Positions 25,264-52,479 are shown, counted from the first letter of the stretch. The stretch is 64,000 bases of DNA from Eriocheir sinensis (GCF_024679095.1 NC_066549.1:5877920-5941919); one strand, 5' to 3'. Notes: generated from the letters alone by a model not told the origin. Numbers and translations are program-made.

Positions 25264-25450
25264 CTTAGACGACCCTCCCTCTCACATCAACAATATCCAA
25301 AGGCCAAAACGGAGATCAGTCTGGTTTTAATGAGTGTTTTTGTAGGTTCATGGTACAGAAGAAGGGTCAAACTACCACCAGGGTTATTAAACTACCCCTG
25401 GAAAGGCCCACAACTCCTATGAAAGCCTTGTCAAATATGTGTGCTTGGGC
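25264..25450 (-). repeat. Dispersed repeat family R2, copy 2
   Basis: Reverse complement of the R2 core. The plus strand reads 'aactaccaccagggttatta' and 'actacccctgga', with the 'ggttcatggtacagaag' block to its left. Confidence 0.8.
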
Positions 25451-25552
25451 GAGGAAGTGTTTAACAATCCGGCCATTACTTTCACTCTTCTGTTCATGTT
25501 CGTATCTTTAATGTTAACCTGATTCCTTTTCTAATGTCCGCTCGCCTTGCAG

Positions 25553-25622
25553 GGTGGTCGGCGGAGGGCGAGGCCATGTATGAGCTGTTCCTTCAGGTCC
25601 ATCGGCGGCTGCAGCGTCGTAG
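25553..25622 (+). CDS. Candidate isolated coding exon
   Basis: A 70-nt block is preceded by a good acceptor ('ctcgccttgcag' at 25541-25552) and followed by 'gtaact'. It is open in the frame W-S-A-E-G-E-A-M-Y-E-L-F-L-Q-V-H-R-R-L-Q-R-R, entering with two bases and leaving with two. Its composition stands out from the repeats around it. I do not recognise the protein. The in-frame ATG (gaggccATGt) could make it a first coding exon. No partner exon was found, so it may belong to a gene with long introns, or be chance. Confidence 0.35.
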
Positions 25623-25734
25623 GTAACTATTGTACTGCTTCCTCGGGCTCTTTTTTTGTGTGTATGTGAGCGAGCGAGTGAGAGAGCACGCACGCACGCA
25701 AGTTATCGAGTGTGTGTGTGTGTGTGTGTGTCAG

Positions 25735-25840
25735 CGGAAAAATCCCGGTCTGAGCGGGGATCGAACCTCTGCCTGCCAGGCCGTGAAACCTGAGAGCGCA
25801 GAGCTTTAACCATTGAGCTACTGAAGCGGTGTATTAATAT
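25735..25840 (-). mobile_element. tRNA-derived SINE head
   Basis: On the minus strand 'agtagctcaatggttaaagc' matches an A box and 'gaggttcgatccccgctcag' contains a perfect B-box core. The arms do not pair into a full cloverleaf. It lies directly 3' of a LINE 3'-end fragment on the same strand. Confidence 0.65.
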
Positions 25841-25864
25841 TTACCTATTTGTAACATACAGGGC

Positions 25865-26250
25865 TTGGCTCAGATAGTCCTGTCTCTTTGTCTACTTTTA
25901 TCCAATCTTTCCTTCATTTGGTGGACACTCTTCGCCTCCATCACTTCTTCCTCCAGACTGTTCCACAAATCCACACTTCTATGAGGCAAGCTGTACTTCT
26001 TTTTGTCTCTCAAGCATGTTCCCTTTCTCAGTTTCTTGTTGTGTCCTCTCAATCCTCTCCTTTGCTCTCTCTCCATCAAGTCCTCTCTGTCTACCTTATC
26101 CATACCTCTCATCAACTTAAACATTATCAAGTCTCCCTTTTCTCTCCTTTGTTCAAAAGTTGGCAGGTTTTTGCGTTCCAATCTTTCTTCATATGGCAGA
26201 TTTGAGAGTTCAGGTATAGGTGTGTGTGTGTGTCTGTGTGTTTGTTTACA
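25865..26250 (-). mobile_element. LINE ORF2 C-terminal fragment
   Basis: The minus strand encodes the domain that follows the reverse transcriptase in CR1/L2/jockey-like non-LTR elements. Landmarks in order are LPYEERLERKNLPT, EQRREKGDLIMFKLMRG, DKVDREDL, GLRGHNKKLRK, SLPHRSVDLWNSL and a terminal stop. The fragment is open across about 130 residues but has no reverse transcriptase of its own, so it is a 5'-truncated copy. Related, more decayed copies lie at 39150-39470 and 42540-42900. Confidence 0.75.
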
Positions 26251-28800
26251 TGCGTGATTGCGTAAATACGTGCGGGCGTGTCTATACTTTTTTTCTATTT
26301 TCAAGAAAATTTAATGTCGGGCAGAAAATACATATAATGACAAAATAGTAGTTTTTGAAGGTAGGGAGCAAGATCTGGGCACGCTAATAAAATCAATATT
26401 TGCCGCTGGGAGGTAACCAGTGCTATAAATCTCCTTCTTTTATAATGATTAAACATTTGGCTTCCCCAGAGGCCAGTTTTGTTGTCTTGTTCTCCCAATT
26501 AGTTAATTCATGATGGTCCCAACTTTATTCCTTTTCTAATAATTCGGTTTATTTTCTGAATTATGATTTTATATTGGTCTCCTTATACTATCAAAATATT
26601 ACATACAAGCATTTACAAATTGTACAAATAAATTAGAGCATTAATTATATTTGGAGAAAGAGAGTTTTCATATTGAATACAGTCTTTATTCAACTTATTG
26701 TGTTAAGAATCTACATAAAGCTATTTCTTACATCACAGTGATGTGATTGGTCACATATCCTTTTCACTGCCACTAACGCAAGTTCCACTTTGTTCAAAAA
26801 CTAAAGTGGTGCTATCTTCTCAGATGACTACTGTGGTCCATTCACATCAGCTGGATTCCCCCAGCCGTGACTTGATCCCTAGGCAAGTAGGTAAAGACGT
26901 TGGTGATTGGCTGTTGGCAGGCTGCATGTCTGACATGTCCAACACAACCGCACATGTTCAGAAAGAATTCCTATATCTGTATGTAGCTCAGCTGTTATAC
27001 GAGACGGAAATATTGTTTACCACATTGGATTAAGCAGTGCTAGTGCAACTAATAACACTATTTTCAAAACTAAAGGAATTATGGTGTGTGTCAGAAAATA
27101 ACATTAAATGTTTACTTTTCACAATTCCTTTCTTACTGGCATCTATATACCACTCCAACTAAAACATGATCTTATTCTTATGTATGAAAACAAATTTATT
27201 TTTCTAAATAGATTCCAGAACTGCTGCAAATATCAGTAAGTAAAAATATGGTACACACATTTAATGTTAGTCACTGACTTGTACTCCCTGTTACTATTTC
27301 TTACCTAGTTTTGAAAATTAAGTTGTAGTTCTACAACCACTGCTCAATCCTAGGATGCAAATAAAATTTGTCTTGTGTTACAGGCAAGCTAGGTGAAGAA
27401 ATATGATTATTTTCTAAAATAGAGTTTACCCATGGTGGGAGTCCAAATGACAAAACAAGTACTCCAGGATATCTGCATCACCAACAATACTCTTATTTAA
27501 AAATTATGCATAATTTACAGTCATCTTAGATAAGATAGGTTGCAAATGTAGAAATTATGATTATTTTCAGAAACACTTGGGCTATCAATGTCACATGTTC
27601 CAAGTTTGCACTAACAGCTGAGTGAGGCTCCAGCCTCAGTTTGGGGAAAGGGTCTGCACATAGAAAAAGAAAAAAAAAAGGCACTTTGAAAACTGCTTCA
27701 CTGGGTCTGTAATTCCAAGATTTGTATAAGAACACTTTGTAGAATTTTTTTCCTGGGAAAAGTTTGTCCTTGCAATTCACAGGTAGATTTGTGCAGAGCA
27801 AGGCATCACAACACTACCAGTTTAAATCTAGAGTTTTTTCACACCTGAAAGTAATCCTGCATAGTCATTTTCTTTGTCATTCATTTATAAAAAAATAATA
27901 ATAATTTCATGTCAATAAATAGACAGGTTGCTTACTACCCGAAGAAATCAAACACATGTGTTGGTATTGTTACAATGAGGAAGACTAAAATGACATATCA
28001 TTACTAGCTTTCAATGCTGAGAAATTATGTGGTGCCCAACCCATCATTTATATGATTCAATTTCATGTTTCAAGCATTTTCTTGCTTCACACACACAAAG
28101 CTTAGCTACTGCTAAATCACATTCCACATGAGCACCTCCATCTTAGCATACAAACCCTGAACAGCCATGGAAAATTCTGTTTAAGTTGACACAACTGCAG
28201 GAATAGAGATTGAAGGGTACCATATCTTATGCCCAACCTTCAACCTAGATACATATGCATTATACTAGGCTGCCTATTAAGTAGTGTGCCACAGGGTTGT
28301 CCCATTATGAAGCAGTTAGTTTAACAAAATAATATAAGCCCCTTGTGTTGGCTCTGTAGATATACTGTGAGTGGGCAGTCAGTCCATACATGAAACAAAT
28401 GTAATATGTACACAGAAATCTCAACCAGCTCATTCAATCTTGAGTCCTTCCATTCTTGAGTCTAGCTACTTATACAAAGTCATCCTTCTCATCCTTTACA
28501 CCCTTATTTTGGTCCTCATAACACAAGCCTATTACACTTTCCATCTCTTGATACTTACCCCTTTGTGACAGATCATAGGGACTCAAATATCACAGATCAT
28601 CTTCAATAAAAATATCAATGAGTCAATAATACAAATGATAAAACAGTAACAGTTATAACAACAGTCTAGCCTTTGGCCTGACCAGCATCAACAATAAATA
28701 ACCAGCCCTGTTCTGCAGTCCCCAGTCATTCTTAGGAGCACCAGGAATCACCCTCATGACAAGTCTCCAGCACCATCCTGCTCCCTCTGACTTGCACAAG
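26250..28800. other. AT-rich intergenic DNA, no gene recognised
   Basis: Microsatellites disappear and AT content rises. Small frames such as 26743-27033 plus have no domain or splice support. The region is downstream of EXOC4 and could contain more of its 3' UTR. Confidence 0.5.
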
Positions 28801-28813
28801 AGTACTGAATGCA

Positions 28814-28819
28814 TTTATT
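28814..28819 (-). terminator. EXOC4: Candidate EXOC4 polyadenylation signal
   Basis: AATAAA on the minus strand, 27 bp past the EXOC4 stop codon. Use of this site would give an unusually short 3' UTR, so a more distal site is also possible. Confidence 0.4.
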
Positions 28820-28845
28820 ACAAATATTTACATTCCTCAGAAGTG

Positions 28846-44382
<15,537 letters not shown>

Positions 44383-44396
44383 TGTTGTGCACTGTC

Positions 44397-44605
44397 CGGA
44401 GCAACGGTGCCAGGTTATCGTACTCCACCTTTTATGTTTGCTGATTTGAGTGATTTACAACCCCAAAACTGTCCCTTCCACCGCAGTAACTGGCTTGGTA
44501 TAGAGTTAACGTCTTGATGGTCAATTGTTTCTGTTTCTTGGCAATAGTTATGGGAGCAGAAACCGATATGTATGGTGCTCCGAGTACGACAATCTGGTAA
44601 CGTTC
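44397..44605. mobile_element. MITE copy B, immediately upstream of EXOC4
   Basis: The ends 'gtgccaggttatcgtactcc' and, on the other strand, 'ttaccagattgtcgtactcg' are imperfect inverted repeats of the type seen in copy A at 24836-25043, and length is also about 205 bp. It starts about 15 bp upstream of the EXOC4 ATG. Confidence 0.6.
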
Positions 44606-44649
44606 GTTCGGAGGTGGGGACGCGGCACCGACTTTGACTTCCTCTTTAA

Positions 44650-45598
44650 ACATCTATTTGACACCACTTATTTGACATTTGTTTGAGTTATTTGACGTGT
44701 TTGACCCCTGCTTGACACCACTTATTTGACATTTCTTTGAGTTATTTGACGTGTTTGACCCCCTTCTTGACACCACTTATTTGACATTTCTTTGAGTTAT
44801 TTGACGTGTTTGACCCCCTGCTTGCCACCACTTATTTGACATTTCTTTGAGTTATTTGACGTGTTTGACCCCCTGCTTGACACCACTTATTTGACATTTC
44901 TTTGAGTTTTTTGACGTGTTTGACCCCCTCCTTGCCACCACTTATTTGACATTTCTTTGAGTTTTTTGACCCCCTTCTTGACACCACTTATTTGACATTT
45001 CTTTGAGTTTTTTGACGTGTTTGACCCCTGCTTGACGCCACATATCTGACATTTCTTTGAGTTATTTGACGTGTTTGACCCCCTGCTTGACACCACTTAT
45101 TTGACATTTCTGAGTTTTTTGACGTGTTTGACCCCTTGCTTGACACCACTTATTTGACATTTCTGAGTTTTTTGACGTGTTTGACCCCCTGCTTGACACC
45201 ACTTACTTGACATTTCTGAGTTTTTTGACGTGTTTGACCCCCTGCTTGACACCACTTATTTGACACTTCTTTGAGTTATTTGACGTGTTTGACCCCTGCT
45301 TGACACCATTTATTTGACATTTCTTTGAGTTTTTTGACCCCCTTCTTGACACCACTTATTTGACATTTCTTTGAGTTTTTTGACCCCCTCCTTGACACCA
45401 CTTATTTGACATTTCTGAGTTTTTTGACCCCCTTCTTGACACCACTTATTTGACATTTCTTTGAGTTTTTTTACCCCCTGCTTGACACCACTTATTTGAC
45501 ATTTCTGAGTTTTTTGACCCCCTTCTTGACACCACTTATTTGACATTTCTTTGAGATTTTTGACCCCCTTAATTCTTGACACCACTTATTTAATACCT
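44650..45598. repeat. Minisatellite upstream of EXOC4, ~46-55-bp units, roughly 18 copies
   Basis: The unit is 'ttgacaccacttatttgaca' + 'tttctttgagttatttgacg' + 'tgtttgaccccctgc'. Shorter units lack the 'gtgtttgac' segment and are concentrated at the right end. The minus strand shows repetitive KEMSNKWCQEGGQ-like frames without other support. Confidence 0.92.
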
Positions 45599-45740
45599 GG
45601 TACCCATTCACTGCTGGGTGGACAGGGGCGTAGGGTATCGGAAAAGCCGCCCAAATTTTTCCACTCCGCCCGGGAATCGAACCCGGGCTCTCTTGGTTGT
45701 GAGCCGAGTATGTTAACCACTGCACCACGAAGACCCCTAT
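45590..45740 (-). mobile_element. tRNA-derived SINE upstream of EXOC4
   Basis: On the minus strand 'gtggtgcagtggttaacata' is the A box, 'cccgggttcgattcccgg' is a perfect B-box/T-arm, and the anticodon-loop position reads 'ctcacaa'. The body contains 'cacccagcagtgaatgggta'. The tRNA part is well preserved, but the attached body and imperfect acceptor stem make a functional tRNA unlikely. Confidence 0.8.
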
Positions 45741-45880
45741 AACCCGAAACTTCTCGTATTCGACTTATAATACGGTCCTATAGCCGCCAATATCCAACTA
45801 TTGTCTAACTACGCAAGTACAAGGATACCGACTGGGCTCACAATTTAATAAGACGATCCTTGTCAGAAGTAGGTACTCAC

Positions 45881-46082
45881 CATCACCGCCGCCTCGAAGT
45901 CACCACCGTCCCCTACGTCCCTCGCCGTGTCCATCACCACCAAGGAGTGTAGAAAGACGGCCCGAGCACTACCAAAAAGAGGCTTAAGCGTCTGGGTGAT
46001 TAGTCGACTCGAACTCCTTGGCGGTTCGAAGCAGTGTCGACGCCGCCACCGAGCTGAAACAGGCGGTGCTTCAAACTACCAA
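45881..46082 (-). CDS. Candidate distal first exon (possibly of EXOC4)
   Basis: A GC-rich block in AT-rich surroundings. On the minus strand there is a TATA-like box at 46112-46105, then about 150 bp of leader, then an ATG at 45934. The frame reads M-D-T-A-R-D-V-G-D-G-G-D-F-E-A-A-V-M, followed by a strong donor GTGAGTA at 45880. It leaves in phase 0. EXOC4 exon 1 has a usable acceptor ('ctccggacag', ending at 44392) from which nine bases lead in frame to its ATG, and EXOC4 exon 2 also begins in phase 0. The block could therefore add an N-terminal extension, an alternative N-terminus or a 5' UTR. It could also belong to another transcript. Confidence 0.4.
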
Positions 46083-46104
46083 AGAGACTCGTAGTTAAAA
46101 AAAG

Positions 46105-46112
46105 TTATATAA
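46105..46112 (-). promoter_or_regulatory. TATA-like box
   Basis: TTATATAA on the minus strand, about 30 bp upstream of the start of the GC-rich candidate first exon and 170 bp upstream of its ATG. AT-rich intergenic DNA produces such motifs often, so the support is the position, not the motif alone. Confidence 0.3.
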
Positions 46113-46119
46113 AGGTATT

Positions 46120-48600
46120 ACTGGGATAAAATGATTGAATACTTGCATGTATGATTATTAAATAAGCCTGCATACCCACAAACATATGCCATTAAAGATA
46201 GATGCGCGCATAAACAGGTTATATATTACATATTTGTTGACCTTTAACATACATGCACACATACATAGCTTACATACATACATACCTTTCTGTAGAGAGC
46301 GACTGATATGCCACAAGTCCTCCCTGGGACGAAATACTTGATCAGTTTAATGCGTTGCTGTTGTGGCATGTGTGTGTGTGTGTGTGTGTGTGCAGCTATT
46401 GTATGCCGGATTTAAGTTCAGCATATGTTGAAGCTCCCATGACGGCTTATCTAATCTTTAAACATGTTGATATCCATGTGCCTGCAGGTCCTTCCTGAAG
46501 TGTTGATTGATGTTCACAATGTGTACTTCAGATCGCAGACCAGTATTCCTAGATTCTCATCCCTGATATAACCACATTTTCTTCCAGTGCATCATGAATT
46601 AATGTTTTTTTGTAGAAGTTATCATGCACAAGTTCAGAGACTTCTGACCACACAAACGCCAATTAAGGACTTGGAGTAGTGAACACTTTGAAATATAGAT
46701 TAATGTCTTTATTATTGTGTTTCCAACATAATTAACAGTTAATATAAAATATAGAAAATGAGTTGACATCAATAACAATGGCAAAAATGGAAGGAAGAAA
46801 TTCTATTGAAAGATATGTATCTTTGATATGGCAGCTAAATACTTATATATATATACTGCTATTCTATCTGACTGAGTAAAGGAGATTGCAAATTTGAAAT
46901 AATTATTGCTTATGCTGTGCCCTTTGAAACATTAATAGCAATTAAAGGATACTTGCCTCAGACTCCGACTGGGCCTGAGTCGCGGCACCCTGCCTGGGAG
47001 GGATGGCGAGAACTTAATAATAGGGAAACTATCACATCTTAGTTGTTGGTTGGACTTTACTTAGTATAATGTACCAAATTTTAGGAGGTAAGAAATTTTT
47101 GCATATTCTTTACAAAATACTTTATATACCACCTCTGATATGAATCTTTCACATGGAATGCACATGGTGTTGAACAACAGAGGAGCTGATGTCCAACTTT
47201 CATTTTAGTCCTCGGCTCAATTTTACTCCCAATAAGAAAACAAAATCCTGTAGTATAAATACATACAAAGCCTCTCGAACATCTTGTCCAAGATTTTATG
47301 GTCTACTGTGAGATTAAACATAGGCCGTAAGTTGGCTATTAAAAGTTTTACTGTGCATTTTATTAAAAAAAGAATGTAACAATGATATTTGCATAACTGC
47401 TTTGAAGATCCTGCATAGGAAAGTGTTTTCAGTACAATTATTAAATAAGCAATCACTCATGCAATTACAATGGCATACTAGCTATGCCCCCTACACTTGC
47501 ACCTGCAAGAAAAGGCAAAATCCTAAACAGAGTAAATATAAGGCAAGATTTCTTCGTAGAAGTTCCATTTGCAGTGAAGTGTTAGCACTGTTTTACAGGT
47601 CATGGTTCTGAAGAGGAAATATTACAGTAATATACTGTGTAGCATGTAAACTTACCCAGACAAATACTTCTCTCCAAAGCAAAAGAAAAAACAATTAATG
47701 TATAATTGCCCTAAGCCATTGTACCTATTACATTCTAACTTCTACTTATAAATGTGACTATAAAACTCCCTACAATGATGGAAAGATATGTTGGAAGAAA
47801 ATGGTTTTGATACTGATCCATAATCGTTCATGTTAGTAGACTAAACTTGCATAGTATAATTTGGTACGATACATAAATCAGGTATACTGTGCTCAGCATA
47901 CATATCAAAATGTCATGATTTTATAAGAAAGCTTCACTGCATCACCACAAAGTTTTGGTGACACAACTGTTATTCTGAATATTTCTGTTGCACAATTTGT
48001 CCTACACTTAGTATTTAGCAAAATAGGGATTGAAAAGTGAGTTTTATCATTTCATGTGCAATATCATAATTGCTATTATATATCACACAAAGTTTAGTAT
48101 TCAGTATTTTCTAAAGTAAGTAGCCTCTACATTTTCATTATGCATAAATTACAATATACTAAGAGGAAAACCAAACTTGTACATTGAATGTACTGTACAT
48201 ACAAACTGCTATACATATTTATATATCTGTATTATCTGTTGTTCCCTGACTATTCTACAGCAGAGTGAGTGGAATGATGGAAGTCTATAACACACAGAGT
48301 GTGGGATGTGCAGGATGCCGGGTGTATGACGAGTGACTGATGCAGCAAAGTCACTCGTATTATTACCTATCAACATAAAGTCAAGAACATGTCTCATTAC
48401 TATGCATACAAACTTCACAATCACAAACAGTGATGTCAGCCAAAAATACTTGGACGTTCTGCGTATGCTCCACTAATTGAAAAACTTATCGTCAGTGCTA
48501 AATTAGTGTTCACCAAAACATTATAGAGATTGTAAGACATCTCCAGCATCTACATCATCAACATGCTTCTACAATGACTTCCACTGATAAATATTTGTTA
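46120..48600. other. AT-rich intergenic DNA
   Basis: No supported gene. A short GT run lies at 46373-46392. A GC-rich 33-nt patch at 46957-46989 on the minus strand, flanked by 'cag' and 'gcaagt', resembles a microexon with a GC donor but cannot be tied to a gene. Confidence 0.45.
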
Positions 48601-48604
48601 ATTG

Positions 48605-48605
<1 letters not shown>

Positions 48606-48689
<84 letters not shown>
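48606..48689. repeat. (GT)n microsatellite
   Basis: About 84 bp of GT repeats with one 'tatg' interruption. Confidence 0.97.
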
Positions 48690-48691
<2 letters not shown>

Positions 48692-49566
48692 AACACAGAG
48701 CCCATATGAAGTAACATGCTAAGTTACTGGCAGAAGGCTGGGGACAGTTTGCAGCCATGCAGCATGACGTGCTCTGTGTGGTTATTTGCTGCTGAGGCAA
48801 TTAAGTGGCAGGAATTATAGAAAGTTCTTTTTTCTCTTTATAAAAGTTTGGGTATGGTAATATATTGTAACTTTTTTGCATCAAACTGCAAACTTTGTTC
48901 TGCAGCTTTTTTTTTTTTTTTAATCATTTGATATTGTTTATATATTCATGAGTGGAGGAGATGGACCTGGTCATAAAATGGTACTCATGTTTTGCTGCCC
49001 ACCAATCTATCATCTAAATCTTTAATAAACTAAATGTGTCACATGCAATTAATAAAAATGCATCCTTGTTCCGGGATGAAAATTTGACATAACCAAATGT
49101 ATATTCATTAATTTATTTTTCCAACAAATGTTTAGAGATGTTTCTCATGTTTTCATTGAAAACCAGTTGTGGCAGACTATTTCCAGTCTACAGGATAAAG
49201 ATCCTTGTACTTCAAGGTTTTGTACCTTTACCTTTTTAATGACATTAATTTTAAAATTCAGATTCAAATCATTTGGGTAGCGATGAGGGTTCCGGTTCAT
49301 GAAAAATTCATTTCACGTTTTGATTGGCTTCACTGTTTTGATTTAAAGAAATGTCTAACATCTGCAGATTTATACATTCATTACCTATGAAGTCACTCAG
49401 CGTATAAAAATCTGCATCATAGTCACAAATACAAGAATGAACTTTCAACCCTAGTACAAATGGCATTAAGTGGATGATCATATCTATGATGCTCCTTCAC
49501 TGAACTCATTATAACTGCCTTGCTATACGTAATAATTTGCTATATGTCACATTTATCATCATATAA

Positions 49567-49851
49567 GTGCTCTGTGGTGTAGTGGTTAGCATGCCAAGCT
49601 TTAAATCCATGGGCCAGGATTTGATCCCAGCCTTGGCAGCAGCCTCACAGGCCACTCAAGTGGTGTTCACTCTCCCTTTTAGGCCGATCGATAAATGGGT
49701 ACCTGGGGAAACCTGGGGAAGGGAAACTTTAGTAACCCAGATGTCACATTGTCATTTTGTCTCGGGTTAATGGGTCCTTACCCACCACAGGCTCAAGAGC
49801 TGAGGTGATGGAGATATACACTGATGCAAGAGGCAGCTATAGTGTATGTCT
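49567..49851 (+). mobile_element. tRNA-derived SINE, third copy of the intron-18 family
   Basis: Head 'ggtgtagtggttagcatgcc' (A box) and 'ccaggatttgatcccagcct' (B box). The body has 'gataaatgggtacctgggga', 'agtaacccagatgtcaca' and 'cccaccacaggctcaagagc', in the same order as the copies at 29108 and 29405. Confidence 0.85.
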
Positions 49852-49991
49852 CAATAAAGGTGACGTACTGTTCACTCTTGGGAATGCCTTGTATTGCCAC
49901 ATAAAATCACTCTTGAATAAGCAATAAAGGTGACGTACTGTTCACTCTTGGGAATGCCTTGTATTGCCACATAAAATCACTCTTGAATAAG
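49852..49991. repeat. Exact 70-bp tandem duplication at the SINE 3' end
   Basis: 'caataaaggtgacgtactgt' through 'cactcttgaataag' occurs twice in succession (49852-49921 and 49922-49991) with no differences I can see. Confidence 0.95.
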
Positions 49992-52290
49992 CAATGAGCA
50001 AGTTGTTTGATGACATCACATTAGGGTAGGGCAGTTTCTAAATTGAACACAACAATATTTTTTTTTAAATATTAGGAGAGAACTGAATAGATATGCAGTC
50101 ATTAGGACAGCTAAAACTGTTCTTTCTTTCATGACCACCAGCCAGCCAACTCTTTTTTGACTGTAGTCCTGAGAACAAAAAGATTACAAAATTTATATAA
50201 TCATCACTAATGAATAGAAAGAACCTGTCTGACATTTGTTTATCCACATGATATGCCATCATCAATATCTTACCATAAAAACAGTGAGACAATAATATAC
50301 AGAATTTTATTAGTTTCTGTTTAGCCACTTTGATGCAAAACATTTAATCTAGATAAATAAAAACCTCAAGAGTGTTATATCTAATAGCAACAGTAATGGA
50401 CTTCTCTGTTCCTTACAATGGCTAGTCTCTTGTATCCATCGGGCAACTCCTTTTTCAGTGGTAAGCTCAGACAACAAAAAAGTGACCTATTGGCTGCCAC
50501 TGCCTCAGCATGTTTAAATAACCACATTCATGGAGTGAGTAACCTACGTTAAAGCTTTGGATGCATTACAGTTTTGCTGCTCACAAAAGCTGAGGAAATT
50601 TTGTAGTGTGAGCGAAGCAGATTCATAAACTACATAAACAATGCTGCTCTTACACTGTTTTTTTTCTCATAAATAGTTACTGTTGGTTTTCCTTTATGAT
50701 GATTTCAACTACAGTTATATTAGAAATATGTACACAACACTTATCACTCATAATTGGAAGCTTTGTGTGAAATTGATATGCTAAAAATGATTAGATGAAG
50801 GACATTCATGATGGAAGTTATGCTGCTCCATGGAACACGCAGGGCTTCAGACTTCTTAAACAGTAAATACAGTAATTACTCTCAACACTATGATGATGCT
50901 CTTTTCAGGATATGTAATTATAAGATGTATCAGTGCATCCTCAAAAGTCCAAACTTAATTATGTATGTGATAAGTCAAGACTGTTAACACACAGACTGTA
51001 AAGAACTCTTCCTCAAAACTATACTAATGGGTGGATTGCTTACATCTTTTGAATAAGAAGTCATAGTGATAAATGGACTGATACCAAAGATGAAAGAATG
51101 GCAGGAAAACTTTTATATTTTAGTATAAATAATTTGAATATATGTGCTCTTCTATCACTAGCAGTTTTTAGGAATTATGAAATACTGTATCAAGTTATAT
51201 ATATAAATGATTTTGACCCCTTACAAATCTTGACAGCAGACCCTTTTTAACACATGCTGGTGAAGCGGAAGTGATATGATGCAGAGCAGGATAAGAAAGT
51301 TGTGGTTCATTGTAACTTGATATGCACAGGAAATATTGGGAAACCCCTTCAAAGTATACTGTTCTTCCCAGTGTTGATATGTGATTAGTAATTCCTTAGT
51401 AATACATCCTTTGATTTTTAGTTTGCATCCTAAGTGATTAATATTTTCTAAGGAGAGAAAAAATTTACACATGAGTAAAAAATGCGGTCTCAGTCCCGTC
51501 CTAAGTATTTCATCGTGGAACTCGCTGTTGATTCATTCCTGTCAACTGTTCTCCGTTATAACTTGTACTGGTGATTTCCACTTGTAATGATATATGAGAA
51601 GACAAACTATAGTTGGTAAATAATGTCGGTCTAATGAGGGAACCTTTCAATACCTGCAGGTGTACGATTCATACAAAGCATACGGTAAATATAATCAACT
51701 TTAAAAACATAAATCACAAAAGTATTATAAAATAAGTAAATATAGTATCACGAACACTTCCCTTATTTAGTTCCGTTACTTAACGTTTCCTACAAAAAAT
51801 ACATAAATATTCTGAAGTATATATATATACATATATAATTCATGAAGAAAAGCTTGAAGGGTGTGAGTGCAGTGTTTTGGTATTTGCATAATATATTTTA
51901 TAGGATATTAACTATTGTTCTGTGTATAAGAAAACAAATGTACAATGATATGATGCTATGAAATGGGAAATATATGCAATGATGATGGTTAAATGATTTT
52001 ACATATTAATAAATTACTTGGCAATATTAACAGAAATATTTAAAGGTTTCCTTAACTACTGTCACTACTATAAACAAAAAATAAACTTATTTCATATTTG
52101 GCACAATTAAGTAAAGTCAACTTTTGGCCACGGATTATGTGCATAAAGTATATAACCTATAATACATTCTGGAATAAACTGGCAAGCAAAAAAATATACA
52201 GCATTATATATTCTCAAAAGTTAGTGAAAGACAACTCCATTATAATAAAAGAATGGCATGGTTTTGGAAAGTCACTGGAATAATCCAACA
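49992..52290. other. AT-rich intergenic DNA
   Basis: No repeats or exon-like blocks noticed. Small frames have no recognisable domain. Confidence 0.5.
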
Positions 52291-52296
52291 ACAATG

Positions 52297-52476
52297 GAAT
52301 TATGCAACATAACACATGTAGTCTAATTTACCTGCCCCGGCACGGCCAGGGTGCCGGCGCAGGCTGATATGGTGATCACGTACTGATATGGCCGTTTTCA
52401 GGCAGTCTAATGTACTTAACATGGCACAAACTTTCACATCCTCGTCCCCATGGCAAACAGCTACCTTGGAAAGCAT
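52297..52476 (-). CDS. Orphan small ORF or exon, unrecognised
   Basis: A 59-codon frame on the minus strand from an ATG at 52476, with non-repetitive, charged-and-hydrophobic content (V-C-H-G-D-E-D-V-K-V-C-A-M-L, then T-A-I-S-V-R-D-H-H-I-S-L-R-R). GC content peaks at 52332-52363, just before a GTAAAT donor-like site at 52331. It may be an exon leaving with one spare base, not a free-standing ORF. It lies 1.25 kb beyond the BTB gene's stop on the same strand and could be part of an alternative 3' end. I do not recognise the protein. Confidence 0.3.
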
Positions 52477-52479
52477 TGG

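Noticed and set aside
45660..45740. Functional tRNA gene with a CAC anticodon
   Set aside because: The A and B boxes and T-arm are good, but the acceptor stem does not pair well and a SINE body is attached, so it was called a SINE.
46957..46989. 33-nt microexon with a GC-AG donor on the minus strand
   Set aside because: The splice context is suggestive and GC content is high, but no consistent phase path joins it to either gene with recognisable protein, so it was not called as a CDS.
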